In this document: positions 36,524-44,330 of the stretch, piece by piece
Layout of the letters: every line of letters starts with the position of its first letter
Position numbering within the stretch: position 1 is the stretch's first letter
Source of the DNA: DASXHD01 sp036488725
GTDB lineage: Bacteria; Myxococcota_A; Polyangia; Polyangiales; Polyangiaceae
NCBI GenBank assembly: GCA_036488725.1
Contig: DASXHD010000006.1
Coordinates: 1 to 64,000 of the forward strand
Length of the DNA: 64,000 nt
Direction of reading: 5' to 3'
Made by a program: the position numbers and the translations under genes
Notes under the pieces: generated by a model
What the model was told of the DNA's origin: nothing
The model's database searches: none
The model's input: the letters and a program-made list of their open reading frames with translations, nothing else

Positions 36524-38035
36524 CTACCAGGTCGCGTTTCCAGCGCATGGCTCATCGATGTGCCGGACGGGGTGATCAGGCGCGGTCCGATCGACGTAGC
36601 CACCATCGTACTGAAGCAACTTCAGCAAGGTCCGCTCGAAGAGCACCCGGTACGCATTTCCGAGGCGTGCGAACTTCCGTTGATCGGCGCCCGCGCTGAT
36701 TCCGCCGTGCGCCGGTGTGTTGCGAGCCTGGATCGCGGCACGCTCAACTTTTCCGACGCGAAGTCCGATCTCTTCGAAGAACGCGTCGAGCTGTTCGTTG
36801 CTACCCATGCGAAATGCTCCGCGGATCTTGCGAGCGATGGCGGCGGGAAGAGATTTGTCGGTGACTATCCTGTCGATTTGTTGCAGCGGCTCGGCCAGTG
36901 CGGCGGTGAACTGCTCTTCCGGAATGTGCGCGCCCTTGCTCTTTGAGCGCGTCGACTTGAACCATCCGTTCTTGAGGGACTCGAGCGCGGAGGAATAGAG
37001 CGCGAGATCGACGAGAGCGAAACTCTCGCTGGCAAGCCAATACGTAAGAAGCGCGTCCTGCAAACCAAACTGCTCGCGACAACCTAGGTAACGTGGGACC
37101 AGCATCGCGAGGAGCCTCTCCATGTCATCCGATGGCTGGCCGTACGTGAACGGTGAACGGTCCGCATAGCTACACAGACGGCGAATCCCTTGGCCCCATG
37201 GGTTGATTATCTCGCTTTCGATCACAGTTCCGCTTGCGTCGAAGACCGAGGAGCCCACGCGCATCAGGCGGCGACCAATGGCGAAGGAGACGATCTCGGC
37301 GACGGCATCCCGAACGTTTGCGTCCGGGACGGGGCCCGGGAATTCAATACTAGCCGGGGATGTCCATTCCGGAGCGAGTCCGTCCGGCACTTCGCAGAAA
37401 GCGAAACGTGCCTCGGTGGAATCAACGCCGAGGTGGTCAAAGTTTGAGAGGCCCCCAGTCGGCCAATCGCGCAGCGTCACATTTCCGACGCGCATGCTCC
37501 GTTCACGTTTGAACGTTCCCTCGCGTCGACGACTTGTTCCTCGGCAATAGACGGTTGCGTGGGGACCGTTGATGTACCAATCGGAGCGCCACGCTTCCGG
37601 ACCAACGGGAGCAAATGCCGGCTCACCGTCCGCGCCAACGACTGCCTTTGTTGTCCAGACCCGCCGGAAATGCACCGGGCGCCCGTCCAACGAGAACCGT
37701 GGACGATCACGACCTCTCTGCTCGGTGCTCGGAACGTAGTTAACGTGCGCTTTGAGACAGCACTTAGAACTCGGCGCAGAGAACTCAACTTCGACGGGGT
37801 CGAGAAACGTACCTTCCGGGATGGCATTGTAAGATTCGTGACGACGGCGGAGTTCTTGGTAGTCGGGAAGCGCTCCTTCGCTGTGCAGTCGAAGCGTGAA
37901 CTCCTCGTCCCGGTCGATCGTGACGCGGACCGTTCCCGGAACGAATGGCGGATCTGGAAACACCACCCCGGTTTCGAGCACCGTCGGTTGCGCACCCTGC
38001 TCCCACTCGAGGTCATTCTCTTGGCGGTCCGCCAC
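36524..38035 (-). CDS. HEPN-domain protein, ApeA-like (defence candidate)
   Basis: 503 residues. The N-terminal ~270 residues are beta-rich and unassigned. The C-terminal part is helical and contains LVDLALYSSALESLKNGWF and the HEPN motif R438-x4-H443 (RNTPAH followed by GG), the catalytic signature of HEPN ribonucleases such as ApeA. Length and order (N-terminal sensor, C-terminal HEPN) match ApeA-like anti-phage proteins. It lies next to attL and is preceded, 34 bp upstream, by an XRE repressor on the same strand. Codon use is less GC-biased than in the host. ApeA family membership is inference; the HEPN motif is seen. Confidence 0.72.
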   Translation of the reverse strand: MADRQENDLEWEQGAQPTVLETGVVFPDPPFVPGTVRVTIDRDEEFTLRLHSEGALPDYQELRRRHESYNAIPEGTFLDPVEVEFSAPSSKCCLKAHVNYVPSTEQRGRDRPRFSLDGRPVHFRRVWTTKAVVGADGEPAFAPVGPEAWRSDWYINGPHATVYCRGTSRRREGTFKRERSMRVGNVTLRDWPTGGLSNFDHLGVDSTEARFAFCEVPDGLAPEWTSPASIEFPGPVPDANVRDAVAEIVSFAIGRRLMRVGSSVFDASGTVIESEIINPWGQGIRRLCSYADRSPFTYGQPSDDMERLLAMLVPRYLGCREQFGLQDALLTYWLASESFALVDLALYSSALESLKNGWFKSTRSKSKGAHIPEEQFTAALAEPLQQIDRIVTDKSLPAAIARKIRGAFRMGSNEQLDAFFEEIGLRVGKVERAAIQARNTPAHGGISAGADQRKFARLGNAYRVLFERTLLKLLQYDGGYVDRTAPDHPVRHIDEPCAGNATW

Positions 38036-38069
38036 GCTGACTCACTTGCAAGTTACCGTCGACTGGCGA

Positions 38070-38303
38070 TCATCGCTCACGCTTCGCCGGCTTTGCAAGC
38101 AAGTGCGCCGGCTCGACTTCGAGCGCTGTCGCGACCTTCGCGATCCAGTCGGTCGTTGGCGCAGTTGTCTTCGCGAGCACGGCGAAAAGTTGCGAGCGCG
38201 ACGTCCCGGCGAAGTCGGCCAGCGCGGTCAACGCCACGCCTTGCTTACGTGCGGTGGCGCGGATGTTCCGCGCCAAGATCGTCCGCAACTCGCCCGGCTC
38301 CAC
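38070..38303 (-). CDS. XRE-family helix-turn-helix regulator
   Basis: 77 residues from a GTG at 38303. NIRATARKQGVALTALADFAGTSRSQLFAVLAKTTAPTTDWIAKVATALEVEPAHLL is a complete Cro/CI-type fold. It is upstream of the HEPN gene in the same orientation, the usual arrangement for a repressor that keeps a toxic effector low. Confidence 0.88.
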   Translation of the reverse strand: MEPGELRTILARNIRATARKQGVALTALADFAGTSRSQLFAVLAKTTAPTTDWIAKVATALEVEPAHLLAKPAKRER

Positions 38304-38416
38304 AGGCCCAACGGTAAAGACGCTCCGGCATCACGGAATCCGGTATCCTGGACTGTGCGCGACGATGCCATCGCCCGTTTTTAGGGGAAGCCAGCGCGAG
38401 AGGAGAGGTTCGAGGA

Positions 38417-38512
38417 ATGAGGGCGCTTCAAAAGACTGCCGCCGCGGGTGCCACGGTCGCGGCGCTTATTCTCCGCTGCTCGTTGTCGTTTCAGAAAGGA
38501 GAGCGGAAATGA
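38417..38512 (+). CDS. possible 31-residue peptide coupled to the next gene
   Basis: MRALQKTAAAGATVAALILR then CSLSFQKGERK, from an ATG at 38417 preceded by AGGAGAGG. Hydrophobic centre (one membrane helix) and a single Cys. Its stop overlaps the start of the secreted protein gene (ATGA), which favours translation. It could be only a leader. Confidence 0.35.
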   Translation: MRALQKTAAAGATVAALILRCSLSFQKGERK

Positions 38513-38955
38513 ATGCCCGATCGACCCTCGTAGCAGCACTCGTCCTAGGCTTGGGAGCGCCCGCGAGTGCTGAGGGCACCCCGGTCTTCGTAACGAGCTT
38601 CGACGTCACCGTCTCGATCGGTGGAAATCCCTTCCATCCGCCCATTCCAACGCCGGCGGGAATGCGTTTCATGCTGCCCGTGGCGTTCGACTCGTGGAAC
38701 TGCTCGTCAACGCCGCGCAGCATTTCGAACGATGGGAGCCAGTATTACTTCAACATCATCTGCGATCCGGTCGGTCACGACGGTTTCGTTGGCGTGTCGG
38801 TCTCATGTCCCGTTCACGCCGGCGGCCTGAATACCGGCGGCTTCTTTTTGCGTACGAGGGACGCGGCGGGCAACTTGGCGGAGGCATCTCTCTACGGAAC
38901 GTGCGTCACGCAGGCCCGCGCGGCGCCCGCCGCGCATCTGGGCGCGCCACTATAG
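38509..38955 (+). CDS. small secreted protein, unknown function
   Basis: 148 residues with a strong ribosome site (AAGGAG, 8 nt before the ATG). Signal peptide MNARSTLVAALVLGLGAPASA, cleavage after ASA. The mature part has four cysteines (WNCSS, IICDP, VSCPV, YGTCV) and is beta-rich, so it is probably disulfide-bonded in the periplasm or outside. No family recognised. A secreted protein on an element with no transfer genes is odd. Confidence 0.75.
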   Translation: MNARSTLVAALVLGLGAPASAEGTPVFVTSFDVTVSIGGNPFHPPIPTPAGMRFMLPVAFDSWNCSSTPRSISNDGSQYYFNIICDPVGHDGFVGVSVSCPVHAGGLNTGGFFLRTRDAAGNLAEASLYGTCVTQARAAPAAHLGAPL

Positions 38956-39070
38956 TTCCGAAAGAAATCGCTTCGGTTTGCCGGAGGCGCGCCGGGTCGC
39001 GCGTAGAATAGAAGCGCCACGCTCGGCGGACACCGGGCGCGGCGCGGAGATCGCGCTGGTATCGCGACCG

Positions 39071-39835
39071 ATGAAGAAGGCTACGAAAGGCAAGCCGAAG
39101 AGCAAGCGACGGATCGCCGCATTGATCGATCCGGACGCCGAGCGAAAGTGGATCGACGCGTGTCGAGCCGACCTTAGCTACGCGTGGCCGCTTCTCCCCA
39201 GCGACAGCGCCAAGGAACTCGACCCGCGGATGGTCCGTAGCTGGGCGCGGCCCCGACTCTTCCGGCCGATGTTTCCAGAAAGCACGCAGCTCTCGCACAT
39301 GGAAGCACGCGCGCTATCCCTCGCGCGGTATTTCCAGGAGTGCGCCGTGTTCGTCCATGATGAACAAGTCCCGCCACAGACGCGACACGACGCGGACGCA
39401 GCAATCGAACGGGCGTGGAGGGCGATCGCACGAATCGCGATTCCGGTCGAGCGGCGACTTCGCTTTCTCGAGGCGATCGACGCGGCGGAAGGAATGAAGC
39501 AGCGAGGAGCGCGAGTCGGACTACGGCGCGACTACCGGACGTTGCTCAGCGTTCACGTCGGCCACGAGGACTCGGCGACAGCGAGGGCGCTCGGGGACGC
39601 TGACGAAACCTCCGTTCGCGCTCTCGTTGCCGCGTGGAGTGACAGGCGCCCCGGACGGCGGCGCGATGGCGACCGCAAATGGAAACTTGCCGCAAAGCTG
39701 TGGAATTCACTCATCGGCGATGACGTGCGGCCCAAAACGCTCCAGCAGTTGTGGTCGAAGCGCGCGCGCGAGCGTCGAGCTCGCGCTTCGTACGCCGATG
39801 AACTGACTCCGACCTTCGTCACGGCGAAATCGTAA
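39071..39835 (+). CDS. hypothetical protein of the mobile element
   Basis: 254 residues from ATGAAGAAGGCTACG (the frame is open upstream, but the Lys-rich start MKKATKGKPKSKRR fits). Basic, helical, Arg-rich, no motif recognised. It is 50 bp upstream of the replication gene cluster and in the same orientation, so a role in replication or its control is possible. Confidence 0.6.
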   Translation: MKKATKGKPKSKRRIAALIDPDAERKWIDACRADLSYAWPLLPSDSAKELDPRMVRSWARPRLFRPMFPESTQLSHMEARALSLARYFQECAVFVHDEQVPPQTRHDADAAIERAWRAIARIAIPVERRLRFLEAIDAAEGMKQRGARVGLRRDYRTLLSVHVGHEDSATARALGDADETSVRALVAAWSDRRPGRRRDGDRKWKLAAKLWNSLIGDDVRPKTLQQLWSKRARERRARASYADELTPTFVTAKS

Positions 39836-39885
39836 TTCGACGACTTCACGTTTGCCGGTTTCCGCGCGCGCCGCACTACACGCGC

Positions 39886-40074
39886 ATGACCTTCGCATCA
39901 CCTGCGGTCCCGTCGCCGCACGACCGGCGCCGCATTGCCGTCATCGCGGGCGTCACGGACCAGACCGTTGCACGCGTCTACCGCGGCGACCGAGTGCGCT
40001 CGACGGTAGCAGCGCGCGTCGTCGCCGCTGCGCGAAATCTTGGACTGCCGGTCCCGACGCCGGTGCTCGCGTGA
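39886..40074 (+). CDS. small helix-turn-helix protein
   Basis: 62 residues. RRIAVIAGVTDQTVARVYRG then DRVRSTVAARVVAAARNLGL is a LacI/Cro-type helix-turn-helix without an effector domain. First gene of a chain of six with 4-nt overlaps. Probably the regulator of the chain. Confidence 0.7.
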   Translation: MTFASPAVPSPHDRRRIAVIAGVTDQTVARVYRGDRVRSTVAARVVAAARNLGLPVPTPVLA

Positions 40075-40418
40075 TCGCGCTGGCGGACGTGCTTGGCGTG
40101 CTGGTCGCGGCGATCGCCGATGCGGTTGCCGCTCGACTCGGTGCGACCGCCCGCGATGCGTACACGTCGCTCGACCTCCCCCCGCACACGACACGGAGGC
40201 GGTTCCGCGAAGTGCTCTCGAGCGGGCGCGTTGCTGGTGCGACGAAGGATGGCGCCGTGTGGACGTGCTCGCGCGCCGCGTGGGACGCCGCACGCCGCCG
40301 ACCCCCTCGTGTCGCGACGGCGGCGACGACGAGCGCCAGCGTGGCGACCTCGAGAACGGCGGACGTCGATCGGCTTCTTCGCGCGAGCGGGCTGCGCGTG
40401 ATCGGTGGTCCGCGATGA
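40071..40418 (+). CDS. small DNA-binding protein candidate (excisionase-like)
   Basis: 115 residues starting at the GTG that overlaps the previous stop (GTGA). TSLDLPPHTTRRRFREVLSS then GRVAGATKDGAVWTCSRAAW looks like the winged helix of excisionase-type proteins. Ala/Arg-rich C-terminus. It may be the recombination directionality factor, but this is a guess from shape. Confidence 0.55.
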   Translation: MIALADVLGVLVAAIADAVAARLGATARDAYTSLDLPPHTTRRRFREVLSSGRVAGATKDGAVWTCSRAAWDAARRRPPRVATAATTSASVATSRTADVDRLLRASGLRVIGGPR

Positions 40419-40708
40419 TTGGGCCACCGGACAGACGACGGCCCGCAACGGCTGACACCGCGCGGGCCGAGGGTGTCGACGGGGAAGCCGACGAGACAAA
40501 GGTAGCACGCACCGGCCTTACTGCGATCTTGGTCCCCGCGAGCGATGACCGGTTCGTGGCGTTGCGGTGCCGAATCTGCGGCGCTGGGGTCGTTGTGGCC
40601 CTCTCGGGGCCGGTCACGCGCGCTCGCCTCGAGCACGAGCACGAGTGCGGCGCCGCGGACGGCCGCCTAGTTGAGTGGGCCACACTCCCGATTGCGGGGA
40701 CGTCGTGA
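40415..40708 (+). CDS. small CxxC protein
   Basis: 97 residues, ATGA overlap with the previous gene. It has one CRICG (Cys-x2-Cys) and later a HEHEC cluster, so it may bind a zinc ion. Otherwise unrecognised. It lies directly before the primase/helicase, with a GTGA overlap. Confidence 0.6.
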   Translation: MIGPPDRRRPATADTARAEGVDGEADETKVARTGLTAILVPASDDRFVALRCRICGAGVVVALSGPVTRARLEHEHECGAADGRLVEWATLPIAGTS

Positions 40709-42549
40709 CGGTCGCGGCCGAGCAGCGCCATACCCGCGCGCACCGATGCCCGGTCTGCGATGGCGCCGACGGCGATCCGCGCGGACAGGGCAAGCGGTGC
40801 TCGGGGTACACGAGCGCTGATGGCAAGTGGGCGTGGTGCAGCCAGATCGAGAGCGATCACCAGACCGACGGGGGCCTGTGGCGTCACTTGCTCCGCGACG
40901 AGCCGCTACCTCGCGAGGGCACGTTCACCACACACGCGAACGGCAAGAGCAACGCTCTGGGCAAGCGCATCGCGACCTATCAGTATCGCGACGAGCACGG
41001 GGCGCACTTGTTCGACGTGCTCCGCTTCGAGCCGAAGACGTTTCGGCAGCGGGCCGCGGATGGCGCGTGGAGCGTCGCGGACGTCCGCAAGGTGCTCTAT
41101 CGCATGCCGGAGCTGCTCGCGTCCGATGGGACCGTGTTCGTGTGCGAGGGCGAAAAGGACGCCGACGCCGTTGCAGCGCTGGGGCTCGTCGCGACGTGCA
41201 ACCCGATGGGCGCGGGCAAGTGGAGCGTGGTCGCCGATCTCGCCCGCACGGTGCTCGCAGACCGTGACGTGATCGTGATCGCCGACCGCGACGAGGCCGG
41301 ACGAAAGCACGCGGCCGACGTTCGCGAGGCGCTCGCCGACGTTGCGCACTCCGTCATCGTCTCCGAGGTCGCGAAGGGGAAGGACGCGGCCGACTGGATC
41401 GCGGCGGGCGCCGTAGCGGGAGACTTCATGCGGCTCGAGCCCGTCGCGATCGTAACCGACTCGCCGTTTATCACAATCGGGCCGCCCGAAATCTTCGCTC
41501 CTTTACCGCCCGTCCCGTACCTGATCGAAGCGATGGGGCTGACCCCTGGCGCACCGACGCTGTGGTGCGGTTACGGGTTCAGCATGAAGACGCTAAGCGC
41601 ACAGGCGTGCGGGCTAGCCGTCGCAATTGGGCGGCCGGTGTTCGGCGTCTACCACCCGAAGCGCATGCCCGTGCTCCACCTCGATTACGAGCAGGGGGAG
41701 CGACTGACACGCGAGCGATACATCCGGCTTGCTCGCGGGCTCGGGATCGATCCGCGCGAGCTTGAGCCAAACTGGCTGCGTCTCTGCGCCTTGCCGTCGT
41801 TCTACTTGGACAATGCGAGCGCGGCCGACGCGCTGGCGCGGGCGATGGACGGTTGCGGGCTTGTGATCGTCGACAGCTTGCGCGCGAGCGCGCCCATGCT
41901 CGAAGAAAACTCGAGCGCATTCCGGAACTGCTTAGACGCTCTCACACGCGCAAGCGAGAAGACGGGTGCGGCTCCGTTCGTGGTGCACCATTCCCGCAAG
42001 CCGAGCGGCGATGACACGGGCGGCGCCAAGATGAGCATCCGTGGCTCGTCGGCAATCTTCGACGCGTGCGCGGGTGTCTTCGTGCTCGCGGCCGAAAAGG
42101 GGAAGCCCGTACGGGTTCAGCACGAGAAGGACCGTAACCGTGGTTTGCTCATGCCGGACTTCGGCCTACGCGCCGAGGACGTCGAGACGGCAGGCGATCC
42201 GCGGCACGGACTGCGTATCGTCCACCTCGAGCCCGAACAAATGGCGAGCTCGAAGACCGAAAAAGAGGCCAAGAGCGCCGAGCACAAGCGCGCTCAGCTG
42301 CTCGACGCAGCGACCGCGTGCGCTCGCATCGTTTCAGAGACTCCAAACATCGGCACGAAGGACCTTCGTGCCAAGCTCGCGGCCGCGCTCGGAGGCTGCA
42401 GCCATGATCGCGTCGACGACGCCGTGGCCATGTGCGGCTCGGCGATTACCACGCGCACCGGCAAGCGCGGGACGAAGCACCACACGATTGATCTCTCGAC
42501 CTTGCCACTTGAGATCCTGACTCGCGTCGGAGCGGTTGGGAAACCATGA
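40705..42549 (+). CDS. Toprim primase / RecA-like helicase replication protein
   Basis: 614 residues from the GTG overlapping the previous stop. N-terminus is a zinc finger (Cys15, Cys18, Cys32, Cys45). Toprim follows: FVCEGEKDADAV (catalytic Glu about 148) and VIVIADRDEAGRKHA (Asp194, Asp196). A RepA/KaiC-like ATPase starts at about 275: PTLWCGYGFSMKT (Walker A position 289-296), VLHLDYEQ and LVIVDSLRAS. The last 110 residues are likely a DNA-binding helical domain. It should initiate replication of the element. The Walker A has Met where the second Gly normally precedes the Lys (GYGFSMKT). Confidence 0.88.
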   Translation: MTVAAEQRHTRAHRCPVCDGADGDPRGQGKRCSGYTSADGKWAWCSQIESDHQTDGGLWRHLLRDEPLPREGTFTTHANGKSNALGKRIATYQYRDEHGAHLFDVLRFEPKTFRQRAADGAWSVADVRKVLYRMPELLASDGTVFVCEGEKDADAVAALGLVATCNPMGAGKWSVVADLARTVLADRDVIVIADRDEAGRKHAADVREALADVAHSVIVSEVAKGKDAADWIAAGAVAGDFMRLEPVAIVTDSPFITIGPPEIFAPLPPVPYLIEAMGLTPGAPTLWCGYGFSMKTLSAQACGLAVAIGRPVFGVYHPKRMPVLHLDYEQGERLTRERYIRLARGLGIDPRELEPNWLRLCALPSFYLDNASAADALARAMDGCGLVIVDSLRASAPMLEENSSAFRNCLDALTRASEKTGAAPFVVHHSRKPSGDDTGGAKMSIRGSSAIFDACAGVFVLAAEKGKPVRVQHEKDRNRGLLMPDFGLRAEDVETAGDPRHGLRIVHLEPEQMASSKTEKEAKSAEHKRAQLLDAATACARIVSETPNIGTKDLRAKLAAALGGCSHDRVDDAVAMCGSAITTRTGKRGTKHHTIDLSTLPLEILTRVGAVGKP

Positions 42550-42941
42550 ACGAGTCTTCGCGACTTACGACCGTGCCGCGTGCCGCCTACCTAGGGTTAG
42601 GCGGCCGGGCGGCAAGGTCAGAGGGTGCCGGTCGGCAAGGTCCGGCAAGGTCCGGCAACCTGGCAACGTCGTCGCTTCGCAAGGCAACCGATCGCAATTG
42701 CCCTTGGTCTGCTCGCCTTCCGTTGGTTCCCCTCCCGCGCGCGCGATCGTCATGGCGAAACATGCCCGGCGACCTTCCGCTGGCGAGCGAGCACCAAACA
42801 ACGGCGCGGCGGCGGCTCGCCTGGACCGGCGTGCTCCGTCCGTCGTGCCGATGCACGCCCGCCGAGCTCCGCGACGACGGGACGGCGCTCCGCTGCGAGA
42901 AGTGCCGCGCACCGGCCCGAACCCCCAAGGGCGAGCCATGA
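42546..42941 (+). CDS. hypothetical zinc-binding protein
   Basis: 131 residues, ATGA overlap with the primase/helicase and with the next gene. The C-terminus has CRCTPAELRDDGTALRCEKC, a possible Cys4 zinc ribbon. The N-terminal half is low-complexity and covers the GGCAAGGTC repeats. The overlaps on both sides support it being real. Confidence 0.5.
   Translation: MNESSRLTTVPRAAYLGLGGRAARSEGAGRQGPARSGNLATSSLRKATDRNCPWSARLPLVPLPRARSSWRNMPGDLPLASEHQTTARRRLAWTGVLRPSCRCTPAELRDDGTALRCEKCRAPARTPKGEP
42611..42669 (+). repeat. short iteron-like repeats GGCAAGGTC
   Basis: GGCAAGGTC at 42611, 42634 and 42644, then GGCAACC at 42654 and GGCAACG at 42662. The last four are spaced 8-10 bp. They follow directly after the primase/helicase gene and could be an origin, although they lie within a coding frame. 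Confidence 0.4.
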
Positions 42942-43255
42942 GCGCGTCCTACGGCGACATGGGCCGAACGGACCGCAGGAAATCCCTTGCGCCGTGCGGG
43001 GCTCGCGACGTCTCGCGTGCACTCGGCCCGCACGACCGGGCGCGGCGCCTCGTGCTCGATCGGTTCGCCGCGCTCGGCGCGCGTCTCGACGCATGGCACG
43101 AACGCCGAACGCGCGAAGCCATGGCGGACGCGCTGACGTTCGCCGAGGGTCAGATCGAGCGCAGCACGTCCGGCAACGTCCGCCCGTACGACGCGCCCGA
43201 CCGCGTAGCGCTCCGCGACGTCCGCCGTCGGCTCGAGGCGGAGCTTTGGCCATGA
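42938..43255 (+). CDS. hypothetical protein, end of replication operon
   Basis: 105 residues, ATGA overlap with the previous gene. Helical and Arg-rich (ARRLVLDRFAALGARLDAWH). No family recognised. It ends 2 bp from the convergent serine recombinase. Confidence 0.6.
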   Translation: MSASYGDMGRTDRRKSLAPCGARDVSRALGPHDRARRLVLDRFAALGARLDAWHERRTREAMADALTFAEGQIERSTSGNVRPYDAPDRVALRDVRRRLEAELWP

Positions 43256-43257
43256 GC

Positions 43258-43950
43258 CTACGCCGCGAGCATCCGCTGGATCTGCGACGCCGCGAACGGG
43301 CGACCGGTGCGCGACATCACCCCGCGCGCGGCGAGCTCGGCCGCGACCTTGCGAAGCGACCGGCCCGCGGCGAGCTCACGCGCCGCCGCGATGATCGCCT
43401 GCTCCGCCGCAATCGGCTCGAGCCGCACGGCGTCCGCCGCAACGCGGTAGCCGTAGGGGACTTGGCCGACGCGCTCACCCCGCGCCGCCTTCGCCGCAAG
43501 CGCCGCCTTTGTGCGGGCGCGAATCAAGCCGCGCTCGTACGCCGCTGCGCCGTCGATCACCGTGCGCATGAACTGGTCTGCGGGGCTCGAACCGTTCCCT
43601 TCGCCGCTCGCCGACACGACGGCCGCGCCCTTGTCGGCCGCGACGCGCTCGACCGTCGCGGCGAGCACCACGTCACGGGCGATGCGATCGCGCTTGGCGA
43701 CGACGAGAAGGCCCGCGCCGTGCTCGGCCAGGGCGGCAATCGCGCTGAGAAGGCCCGGACGGCCATCCACCGGTGTCACGCTGCAAACACCCGCGTCGAC
43801 GCACCACGCGGCCACGGAGACGCCTTCGCGCGTCGCCCACGCGGCAATCGCCGCCCGCTGCGCTTCCGGGCCGAGCTTCTGCTCGTCCTTCGAGACGCGG
43901 ATGTAGGCGACGGCGACCTTCGAGCTTCCCAGTTTGACGCGCTTCGACAT
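43258..43950 (-). CDS. small serine recombinase (resolvase/invertase family)
   Basis: 230 residues from the ATG at 43950. VAVAYIRVSKDEQ carries the nucleophile Ser20, and LLVVAKRDRIARD supplies catalytic Arg residues. The C-terminus is a helix-turn-helix (GRSLRKVAAELAARGVMSRT). It belongs to the DNA-resolvase/invertase class, not the large integrases. It may resolve dimers of the element or invert a segment. The proposed site is the 26-bp palindrome just upstream. Confidence 0.92.
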   Translation of the reverse strand: MSKRVKLGSSKVAVAYIRVSKDEQKLGPEAQRAAIAAWATREGVSVAAWCVDAGVCSVTPVDGRPGLLSAIAALAEHGAGLLVVAKRDRIARDVVLAATVERVAADKGAAVVSASGEGNGSSPADQFMRTVIDGAAAYERGLIRARTKAALAAKAARGERVGQVPYGYRVAADAVRLEPIAAEQAIIAAARELAAGRSLRKVAAELAARGVMSRTGRPFAASQIQRMLAA

Positions 43951-43958
43951 ACCCAAGA

Positions 43959-43984
43959 TGTAACACACCGTTCGGTGCGTTACA
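43959..43984. promoter_or_regulatory. 26-bp palindrome upstream of serine recombinase
   Basis: Arms TGTAACACACCG and CGGTGCGTTACA with a TT centre, one mismatched pair. Size and central dinucleotide match a serine-recombinase crossover site, but it is also in the right place for a divergent operator. Lies in the 63-bp gap with the gene at 44014. Confidence 0.6.
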
Positions 43985-44013
43985 AGAGCAACTCATACGA
44001 AAGGTAGGATACG

Positions 44014-44283
44014 ATGGCAGAACATGACGGTACGAATGTAACGACAGGCGCGAAGGCTGCTACCGTTGCGCCCATGGGTACGAAACGAGAAACGGCCGGA
44101 TGGCCCGATGTGGTGCGCCTCTCGAACGTGGAGCAGAAAGCGCGTCTCGCAAAGCTCGAAGCAGCCATGAGCGAAGCGCTCGGCGCGAACGTGCCGCGGA
44201 CGACCGTGCTCGAAGCGGTGATCACTGCCGGGCTCGAGCAGCTCGAACCGAAATACGGCGTGAAGCGAAGGGACGGCCGCTGA
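44014..44283 (+). CDS. small hypothetical protein (RHH-like C-terminus)
   Basis: 89 residues, ATG with GGTAGGA six bases upstream. The second half, NVEQKARLAKLEAAMSEALGANVPRTTVLEAVITAGLEQLEPKYG, resembles a ribbon-helix-helix DNA-binding unit. It is divergent from the serine recombinase and may regulate it through the palindrome between them. Confidence 0.6.
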   Translation: MAEHDGTNVTTGAKAATVAPMGTKRETAGWPDVVRLSNVEQKARLAKLEAAMSEALGANVPRTTVLEAVITAGLEQLEPKYGVKRRDGR

Positions 44284-44330
44284 ATCACATGAGTCGCGCG
44301 TCGCCCGTCAGAACCGTACGTGACCTCGCG

